The notes under the pieces: model-generated
Databases searched by the model: none
What the model was told of the DNA's origin: nothing
The model's input: only the letters and a program-made list of their open reading frames with translations
In this document: piece after piece, positions 56,299-64,000 of the stretch
Layout: each line of letters opens with the position of its first letter
Numbering within the stretch: the stretch's first letter is position 1
Position numbers and translations under genes: made by a program
Origin: Macrocystis pyrifera
Taxonomy: Eukaryota > Sar > Phaeophyceae > Laminariales > Laminariaceae
Assembly: GCA_031763025.1 (NCBI GenBank)
Contig: JASSKH010000017.1
Location: forward strand, 2,689,924-2,753,923
Length of the DNA stretch: 64,000 nt
Reading direction: 5' to 3'

Positions 56299-57219
56299 AC
56301 GTAGGGTACCTGAAAATCCTCTATTTTTGTTTTTTTCTTGCTGTACCTTCCACCTGCAAGAATCACTAGCGAAAGCTGCCCTACGCTATTGATTCAACGT
56401 CAGTCACCAGTCACTGTACGTAGTATTGTAAGATGAACGCAATGTTTTACTTGTTTTTTTTTTTCGTGCTGTCTTTCCTCCCGGATCATTGCGTTTACGG
56501 TAGGTATGTACCGCGCGACGGTTTAGTCGTAGCAATCCACTAAATAACGTTTGGCATCATCATCGTGTTCGTCTTCCTCCTATCATCATGCCCGTTGGAT
56601 GCTTGGCTGAATGCCGTTCGTCATACTGTAGGGGTACAGCACCACCTCCTTTCTCTGAACTATCCTGACTTGATTATAGTACAGGAGCTCCAACCAACGA
56701 TCTTGAGATAAAAATGTATAAGCTACGTACCAAGTATGCCCGATATTACACCATCAACCTCCCATGGGTTGGTTATCTAGCGAATAAGTGTGGGAAAACA
56801 GTTCCCGTGAAAACCCCTGAGCAACACGCACCCTCGAACGGAATTCGAAGGTGGTCTTCTCGACAAAATAGGGAAAGATGCAAACGCCGAGCGATTCGTC
56901 TATATATATTTGGAAGGATCTCGTCGATAACTGTCCATGTAACCACCCTCCCCCCCTCTGATCCCCCCGCCTATATTATATACCTGGTATATGTATAGGT
57001 TGGGTTGGCGTCGGTTGGCGACGAAGCTGTATCACGCGCCTCTCACTGCGTGAGCTAGACAACCAGGATACCATTTGTTTTGTTTTTGGCGGTTACCACA
57101 GCTGACGGCCAAGTTAGATCATTTTTGTGCGGGGAGAACCTTTACTCCGCACAAGGGGGATGATCGTATCACGTAGAGTGTGTATGGTGAGGCACCCACG
57201 AGGCAGTTACATAGTAAAC

Positions 57220-57500
57220 CCATTGCTGTCTCTGGAAGTGGCCACGCCCGAAAATCAATCAATTCATTGACGCTGTCATCCATGTGAAAAAAAACCCGCC
57301 TCACAAGCGGTTCTTAATAGGATGCAGCTCACCCTTCATGCGACTCGTCCAACACCTCACGGCGGCATGCGCTTGGTGCAAGCAATTTCTGCCTAGTCGG
57401 TGAAAACCCGACGTGCTCCGTCCCGGCATTGTAGGGATGCGAGAGTCTACAGTCATACGACTACGGCCATGCATGATAATGAGTACCCACGCTCCCCCCC
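57220..57500 (+). repeat. Dispersed repeat family R1, copy in duplication B
   Basis: Counterpart of 38380-38660, ending after GATAATGAGTACCC in a C run. Confidence 0.8.
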
Positions 57501-58268
57501 CCCCCTCTTCCCTGGATTCGTAGAAACGCGGCTCAGAATTTCGTCCCAGCCAGGCAGGGGATATGCTATTTTATCATCCATGTGATATGATACATTGGTA
57601 CAAACGAAACCGGATAGCTCCTCAGCTGCGATGGTTGGTGCAATGGTTGAGGAGCGTATTAATATTCAGTCATATTGTTCTGGGCTGAAGAGTGCAACCC
57701 TAATTAATACCTGCCGTGGAAACACGGGTCTCGTTCTTTTTCCCGGCACGAACACGTAAATGACAACAGCCAGTAGAAGAAAGCTCTTCTAGTCTATTCT
57801 GGCAATATTTGCAACCTGATGCGTGCACTTAAGTGCCGCTCTTTTTGTCTACCACAGGTTCGTATAGCAAAGTAGCGACACGTGTTCAATACCGTGTCGC
57901 GTGCCCCGTGCCTATATATGTCAAAAGCTCCCATTTGGGGTAAACGTGTGTTCAGGATCGATCCGCACCGTACACATCTCCCTACCCGGCAAAAAACATG
58001 CACTACATACATCGTGCAGGTCATAGGAGATCAGGGATGGACATGTCCGCCCTGAAATATCTAGATTGTGAAAGGGAATCGAGATATGATCTGTCCGATA
58101 CCATGATATGATCATCACCATCATCAGTATGATCAGCGTGTACATACCAGGTACCTACAGTAGTACTCACGGGTATCATTGGACTACGAAACCATTTCCA
58201 AGTTGGTACGTTAATACTTGGAGTGATACACACATCATACAACTCGAGTGATAAAGCAGAAACAAAAT

Positions 58269-58636
58269 AGGAGAAACGTATTGAAACGTACCCGTAGCTT
58301 CTGAGTTCTCCTCCCGGTCGTTCTACACCAGGAAAATAGAAAATACCGAGAAAAACCGAAAAAACACCCCTCCTTAAGATCGACCCTAAGGACTACCGTC
58401 CCGTTTCGGGCGCAACCACTTTTACTTAGAATTAGAGTCAGATGTACTAATGTTGCAGGTCGAATGTGGCGCATGTAAATGTTTGTGGAGACAACGAACA
58501 TACATGTGCTGTAGCACACCACTAGGCGTACCGGATCTGAGAGGTTGTCGACACCTTGTGAAGTTTGCTACTTTGTTCAATGTCTCCACATGGATTATGT
58601 CTCGTATGCCCACATTAGGCATGGGGTATCATAATA
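58269..58636. other. Intergenic
   Basis: Nothing recognised. Confidence 0.4.
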
Positions 58637-58651
58637 CAGACAGACAGATAA

Positions 58652-58737
<86 letters not shown>

Positions 58738-58738
58738 G
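58637..58738. repeat. (CAGA)n microsatellite
   Basis: About 100 bp of CAGA repeats, with two AAACAGA interruptions. Confidence 0.95.
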
Positions 58739-59214
58739 GAGACCGACGAACAACCAACACTTTTTTTTTGCGTTCAGACGGAATCCCAGCCACAGCACCG
58801 AGGAATCGGGTCCCGCCAACGACGCCACCGCAACGGAATCGAAGATGCACATCAGAACCGATTCACCCAAAAGAAGGCGCTCTCTTCTGAACCCGATTCC
58901 GTCACGACAGCGAAACGGATTTCGACTGCTGGCGGCGCACTTCGAGGGGGGGGGGAAGTAAGCCCCCAAGGGGCGGGCTTTCTCAAGTACCAATATTTCG
59001 GGGACGTATCATACTACTTGGAGATTCGGAGTTGGACCACTTTTGCAGTGGTAAATGGTGGACGGTGGCGTACATAGGAGGATGGGTTTTCCTTAGCCAG
59101 GAGGCCGAATATTAGAATATTTGACACGGGGGGAGTTGAGGGGCCTCCGCCAAGGAACCTCGGGATCTTTCGCGGAGCCTGGAATAGGAAAGCCTGTGAC
59201 GGTACAGCATGAAC

Positions 59215-59750
59215 TACCCACCTTTATCTTTGTTGGCTGTACAAATACTATAAATTCGCCGAGTGTGTAGTAGGAGGTGAGCACAATCCATGAATCCTGT
59301 TGTTCTACCCTTCACCCGCGATGGTCTATGGTCATAATACTTCGGCTATGCATGTTATGAGTATACCCCACCCCCCCGGAAGCGGTTCTTAGTAGATTGC
59401 AGCTCACCCTTCATGCGACTCGCCCAACACCTCACGGCGCTTCGCGCTTGGTGCAAGCAATGTCTGCCTGATCGGTGAAAACCCGACGCGCTCCGTCCCG
59501 GTATTGTAGGGATGCGAGGGTCTATGGTCATACGACTACGGCCATGCATGATAATAAGTACACCTCCCGCCCCCCGCGGCAGCGAGTACTAAGAGGCAGC
59601 ATTCAGAGATGCTTGTCGCGTTCGACATGAAATAAGGAAATACGCACCTCTATCTTTGCTGACTGCATAATTACGACGAGTGTGTGGTTGGAGGCGTGCA
59701 CAACATATGAATGCTGCTGTTCTATACACTTCAACCCCCCCTCTCCCCTC
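59215..59750. repeat. Tandem duplication containing R1 copy 4
   Basis: CACC.TTATCTTTG.TG.CTG and GAGTGTGT.G..GGAGG.G.GCACAA..CATGAAT occur at 59218-59300 and again at 59647-59720. Between them lies R1 at 59385-59570 and, before it, a second partial R1 end (59320-59375). Confidence 0.7.
59385..59570 (+). repeat. Dispersed repeat family R1, copy 4
   Basis: GCGGTTCTTAGTAGATTGCA to ATAATAAGTACACC, the shortest full-core copy, without the upstream ~100 bp seen in the other three. Confidence 0.8.
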
Positions 59751-60394
59751 GAAGCGAGCTTATCGTGGGAGCGTTCAGAAATTTCAGAAATGCTTGTCGT
59801 GTTTGGAGGAGGGTATCACACGTATCATTGCTGCGGTCTGCAACAATGTGCTCACCCTGCACAGAGCCCCACACACAACATACAACGCCAACACAAAATT
59901 TCGTAACACAGTTGGTCACAAGGCATTTCAACGTTTTCAGCACTGGCCGCCGTATGTTGAAGTACTATCTTGACAACTACAGCACTATCGAATAAAAACG
60001 TCAGCCGTCGGTGTACGGTCAACCAAGCTAGATGAAGCAATCGAAGTGGAGATTTCTCAGTTGTTTGCTACGATATGTACAAATAAAAAATGTTTGTTAT
60101 TGTCAGACATGCAAAACCATGCCATCGAGGATCCCGACATTGTCGCGGGCGAGCAACAAAAAAACAAACCAGTACGTAGTGGCATCCATCTGGGGGGGGG
60201 GGGGGGGGGTGCCCGGGGTTGACTGCGCCGCGCCGCCCTGACCCCTTCTGTCGCGCTGAACGAAACGGGCCCCCGTCGCCGTTCCGGAGGGTCAAGCTAC
60301 GTGGGAGGTACAAACAACACACGCGCGATCACGATCAATCTGCGCGCGCGTGTGTGTGAAGGGGTTAGTGGGGCGAGGAGGTGTACTCCTTTCA
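59751..60394. other. Intergenic
   Basis: No gene recognised. A G run of 17-18 bases lies at 60193-60210. Confidence 0.4.
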
Positions 60395-60475
60395 TGCATG
60401 GCCGAAGTCGTATGACAACAGACCAGAGACTCCCGTATCCCTGCAATGCCGGGACAGAGCACGTCGGTTTTTTTA
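60395..60475 (-). repeat. Dispersed repeat R1, inverted fragment
   Basis: The reverse complement matches CGACGTGCTC.GTCCCGGCATTG, AGGGAT and GTCATACGACT.CGGCCATG of R1. Confidence 0.7.
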
Positions 60476-61234
60476 GCCGGCCAGGCAGACATGGTGTCGG
60501 GGCTCGATATTACAGCAGCAAACAAGCCGCACGGACGAGCGATACGCTCGGGGCGGAAAACGAGCACAGCATGAAACACGGCGTGACGGGGACGCTCGCT
60601 CCAAGACGAAGTGAATGCAGCAAAATTATTTTTCGTTCGTCGAGCGAAATCATCGGTCGCGCGGCACTCGATCGCTAAAAACAGCTCGGAGGGGGCTCAC
60701 CCCACAAGCCAACAGGTGGCCACGGAGTGGGCTCACCCACAAGCCAACAGGGTGATGCGCTAGCACAACAGAGGTAGGGCGAGGCCTGATGCGCACCCTC
60801 TCGGGGTAAAACAGTTGCAGCTCTACACCACAAATTACGATACAAGGCACAGCAAACAATTACAGTAAAGCACTATTTGCATACAACAGACAGACGCCGG
60901 CCAAAACGAAAGGAAAGAAAAGAAAAAAAAACACACGCACACGAAACATACACACAAACAAACGCAAAAAAAAAAACAAATCGCCTCCCATCTTCCCGCA
61001 CAGCGCCTGCACCCAACGCCCCACGCGCACTATATGGCATCGGCCGCCCATGACATCATCAACGAGCAGCGCGCGCCGTGCGACCAAAGCGTGTACCAGG
61101 TACCCCCCAAGCGTGCACCACCCATACATACTCAACACCCGCCAGAAAAAAAAAAATGAAACTAAACAAACTAACCCTCCGCCTCCAGCGCGGCGCGTAT
61201 GACCCCCCCCCTGGCCGGCGTTCAAAACGCTCAC
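60476..61234. other. Intergenic or intronic
   Basis: A short tandem duplication (GGCTCACCC...ACAAGCCAACAGG) lies at 60688-60755. TACCAGGTA occurs at 61094-61102. No exon recognised. Confidence 0.4.
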
Positions 61235-61442
61235 GGCCTGCTGGAGTCGGTTCGGATGCGCGCCCCCCCGTACGGAGAGCAGCCCTCGCCCGCCAGAGTG
61301 CCGCTTGGTCAGCCTCTGCAGCCGCCACACTTTCTTGCGCTCCGCCAACCATCGGTAAAAGTCTTCCTCCAGAGGAGGCGTGTTTTTCGATTCGCGCTCC
61401 ATTTTGCTGGCCTTCCAGTGCCACTTTCGCTGTTTCAACCAT
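61235..61442 (-). CDS. Candidate exon, 30-residue FxxWLxxRKxxW repeats (second exon)
   Basis: The acceptor is a C/T-rich tract ending GCCAG at 61443. The first base completes an Arg codon started in the exon at 62672-62871. It encodes the rest of the second repeat (WLKQRKWHWKASKM... to PPLEED) and a third (FYRWLAERKKVWRLQRLTKR), then a Gly/Arg-rich stretch. A donor-like GTGAGC at 61234 is the likely end, though the frame stays open further. Lys/Arg/Trp-rich helices suggest a nucleic-acid- or protein-binding role, but no family is named. F-x2-W spacing faintly recalls Sfi1 centrin-binding repeats. Confidence 0.55.
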
Positions 61443-61964
61443 CTGGCGAAGGCAGGCAGGTGGGCAGGCGCAAACGCTCACGACGGTAAGGGTGATCCGT
61501 TCTATCCAAAAGAACCAAAAACATAATCAACAATCAATAATCGTGAAAAAACAGGTGTGACATACGTATATATATATAACAGGAATTCGCGAATAGTGTC
61601 ATCGTGCAACGGTTTTGTTCGTGGTGTAGAAAAAAAAACTGTAAAATGTGATTTGTGACGCTTCGCGACAAAAAAAAACGTGGCATATCGCCAAATCATG
61701 CTACGTGACAGTTCACGTTGACAAAATGAGGACAGACGGAATGCACGATGAATCGCAGGCAAAAAAAGGATAACACATTTTGTGAAAACAAAATCATGAC
61801 AAAACGCCTACATTGGAAAACGTCACACGTCGTGATTTTCGGGTTGTTAGAAATGACCTTAACATGGCGACCGACGAGGTATGTAACGCAGGGGTTGCAG
61901 GAGCACAAGTGTGGGCCGGGGGTGGTAGATGGGGGGACAAAGAGGGGGGTGGGGGCGGCGTAGT

Positions 61965-62058
61965 CATTTTCTGCTTGCCTTAGTAATTTGACCATTGAAC
62001 ACGCATCTCTTTCGAGACCGTTCCTACTCTTAATAGGGACACCTCCAACATTTAAGCG
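61965..62058. repeat. Dispersed repeat R2, copy 2
   Basis: Matches 40195-40300. Confidence 0.75.
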
Positions 62059-62062
62059 AAGA

Positions 62063-62086
62063 GGGGGGGGGGGGGGGGGGGGGGGG
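62063..62086. repeat. 24-base poly-G run
   Basis: Uninterrupted G run on the + strand, after GAAGA. Confidence 0.9.
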
Positions 62087-62671
62087 TAGTGCCATGCTGC
62101 CTGCGTGTTGTGCAACTCCTTGTACTGCAGTCAGGACACCGGACACTAAACGTAAAATCACCATCTCCTACCCTATTGTAGCAGCCCGCGTTGCGCTGTA
62201 CCTGGTATGGAGGGAAGTTTACCTTTTCGTCATATCAATTAAGTTTTCGTCCACTTTTCCTGTTTTCCCTCCCAAGTCCGAAAAGTGTTCACACTCTGCA
62301 CCCACGTAATGAGAACACCAAATACTTGAGAAATATGATCGGATACGGTTTGAAGCAATTTTCAATATTCCAATGCTACCCCTAATCTCAGAAAATTCAA
62401 TAGCCTGGTGAAAAGCTTACCCTAAATTTCAAGAAAATTTACAAAAAAAATTGCTACAAATTGACTTCATGAGATCACTGTAAGAACAAAACAAAGTTAA
62501 GACGACTGAAAGCAGAGCAAGTTACAAGGACGTTGTTCCAATAGAACAACAAACTGACTTCATGCCGACAGCTAATGCTTTGCTTTTTCACTATCAATTG
62601 CCAATCAAGTTGACGATCATCAATACCGACGAAAAGTGACGTGTATGGATGGAACGGCAACGCCTGATTAC

Positions 62672-62871
62672 CTTGGGAAATCCTCTTCCGGAGTGAGCTG
62701 GCGGCGCGCCCGCTTGTCCGTCCTGTGTTTTCTCCACTGCTGCTTCCGGCAGGCGAGCCACATGTAGAAGTTCACTTCTATTCGGGGCACCGGCTCGTTC
62801 AAATCAGGGAGGCTGTTGGACCCCCTCGTGAAATAGGCGGACCGCATCAGTTCGAACGTATCCATCACCTG
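62672..62871 (-). CDS. Candidate exon, 30-residue FxxWLxxRKxxW repeats (first exon)
   Basis: The acceptor CCTCGCAG ends at 62872, and the donor AAG/GTAATC is at 62672/62671. It encodes VMDTFELMRSAYFTRGSNSL, then PVPRIEV, then the first repeat (FYMWLACRKQQWRKHRTDKR to LTPEED), then FPR, the start of the second repeat. The ATG at 62865 could be an internal Met or a start. Splicing to 61442 gives F-P-R-W-L-K in frame, and the repeats F..WL..RK..W then fall exactly 30 residues apart. Confidence 0.55.
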
Positions 62872-63201
62872 CTGCGAGGTTCCAGAGACAACGGCAGACG
62901 AAAATCCCCCCCGCCCCGCCCCCGCCCAAGACAAAAAGAAAAATACACGAAAAAGTAGGGAGTTTCGCAGACGCGCAAGAGGTCTCGACGTAAGGTACAG
63001 CAGATGGCGAGCATCTAAGAATAGTTGAGAATGGTGCGTACTGCACGCAAACACTCCCATGGTCAACAATTTCGTACAAAAAAAAAATTGTGGCTGCCCG
63101 GTCCGGGGTCAAGCAGCACCCGATCCTTCGCCAATCACACCAGTAGCTGTGTTGATGAACGTGGACACGTCATTGCGGTGGAACCAGGCTGAAAAAAAAG
63201 C
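62872..63201. other. Intergenic or intronic
   Basis: Upstream of the first repeat exon; C-rich near 62905-62930. No exon recognised. Confidence 0.35.
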
Positions 63202-63312
63202 CTACATGGAATAGAAACCCATCGTGATTTTCACGCGCAGCTTCCTGTCCTGAACATCGACGCCAACGTGATGGAAACGGAAATCAACAATGTCGCACAC
63301 AAACGCTTCCAT
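63202..63312 (-). CDS. Small ORF or exon (36 aa)
   Basis: From ATG at 63312: starts MEAFVCDIVDFRFHHVGV, ends VKITMGFYSM and a stop at 63202-63204. The composition is protein-like and the frame is open upstream (PKLK). It could be an exon of the gene at 61235-62871, but phase and splice sites are not clear. Confidence 0.3.
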   Translation of the reverse strand: MEAFVCDIVDFRFHHVGVDVQDRKLRVKITMGFYSM

Positions 63313-64000
63313 TTTGAGCTTAGGATTCCGGTTTTAAAAACGCCCACATGGATTAGAGACCCATTGTAAAATATCCCGCCGCATTCCGGGGATGGCAGGC
63401 AGGCGTCAGCGTGGGTTGCCTCGGGGGCTTTCCACCACCAGGTTTGCACCCCCTCCGACACTGTACCCACTTCTGGGGGGGACCAGCAACTTGGAATTAG
63501 TGTGGGATACATTTTGCAGTGGGCTAAGTTTTAGCGGCACAAAACGGAGCTAAGAGCACCATTAATAGTATGTCCTTCTCGTACATGGACCCAACATCGT
63601 TGTTGTGTCCACGAGAACTTCAAAAGACCGCTAGCGGCTAAGTTTTCCTTGAACGGGCCTTGCGCTCGCTCTTGCTTGGTACCGGTATCTATGCCGTGGT
63701 TATGTCCCCCGAACAAACAATTTACACGCTGGCGTTCGGACAAGCGCGCCGACTGTGGTACGCCCACACGCCCACCCACACCCACGCAAACTACCGTACG
63801 AGTACCGATCGTGCAATACCCCGTGAACGATGTAATACGTAATACGGCACGAGCGGTTGAGTCTGTTTGCGTCGGTGGCTGGATTACATCCCCGCGAGTT
63901 TGCGTGCTATGTTCTCACGACTCGCTACGACCTGGAGGCGCCTTTATTGCGTGCGATCGACCGGATCTTTCTTTTATTTCTGATCTACCACATGTTTCCT
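63313..64000. other. Intergenic
   Basis: No confident gene. Words ACATGGA.TAGA.ACCCAT.GT and TTTT...AAAAGCC occur at 63195-63230 and, diverged, at 63335-63375. Confidence 0.35.

Larger units (their letters stand above)
55361..58268. repeat. Segmental duplication, copy B (right part)
   Basis: Aligns with 36426-39413. It ends at CTCGAGTGATAAAGCAGAAACAAAATA. It includes a second R1 repeat and a deletion-damaged copy of the 233-bp TIR element. Confidence 0.85.
61443..62671 (-). other. Candidate intron (~1.2 kb)
   Basis: Begins GTAATC at 62671 and ends GCCAG at 61443 on the minus strand. Joining the flanking exons restores the repeat period exactly. It contains the R2 repeat copy and a 24-base G run. 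Confidence 0.5.

Noticed and set aside
58450..58993. ORFs of 130-146 residues around the CAGA repeat
   Set aside because: The central parts are repeat translations and the flanks show no family or splice support.

Overview
The window reads as nuclear DNA of a eukaryote. It is gene-poor and full of retrotransposons, MITE-like palindromes, microsatellites (CAG, CCT, CT, GACA, CAGA) and long G or C runs. Coding pieces that look real have GT-AG splice signals. The Copia and chromovirus proteins and the CAG/GTAC-rich repeats fit a stramenopile alga such as a brown alga, but that is an inference; no rRNA or organelle marker is present to prove it.

Layout. 1-7.8 kb: simple repeats, three small TIR elements, a dispersed ~200-300 bp repeat family and one possible glycine/aspartate-rich exon. 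7,873-9,511: the most striking object, a 1.64 kb element with terminal inverted repeats and a perfect 8-bp target duplication (CAAACTTC). It carries no gene and is filled by about 30 copies of a 21-bp dyad motif repeated every ~42 bp. 9.5-10.4 kb: a diverged tandem duplication. 10,440-22,084: a scrambled Copia element on the minus strand, whose pol has become a 5 kb head-to-head palindrome with a short foreign segment at its centre. 23,771-29,649: an internally deleted Ty3/Gypsy chromovirus with both LTRs and a 4-bp target duplication. 29.6-34.6 kb: palindromes, a tRNA-Leu-like repeat and microsatellites.

34.6-39.4 kb is copy A of a segmental duplication. Copy B lies at 47.5-49.3 plus 55.4-58.3 kb, split by a second chromovirus copy (49,336-55,356) whose 5' LTR has been lost and replaced by a tRNA-Glu-like sequence. 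Each copy of the duplication holds a minus-strand ORF of ~330 codons whose frame is kept in both. 39.4-43.4 kb and 61.2-63.3 kb contain further candidate host exons on the minus strand. Two of the latter join in frame across GT-AG sites to give three exact 30-residue repeats.

No host gene is complete or could be named. The mobile elements are nearly all defective: frameshifts, stops, internal deletions and inversions are visible by comparing copies inside the window. Gene functions, superfamily assignments of the non-coding elements and the organism are inferences; the coordinates of repeats, target duplications and junctions come directly from the bases.
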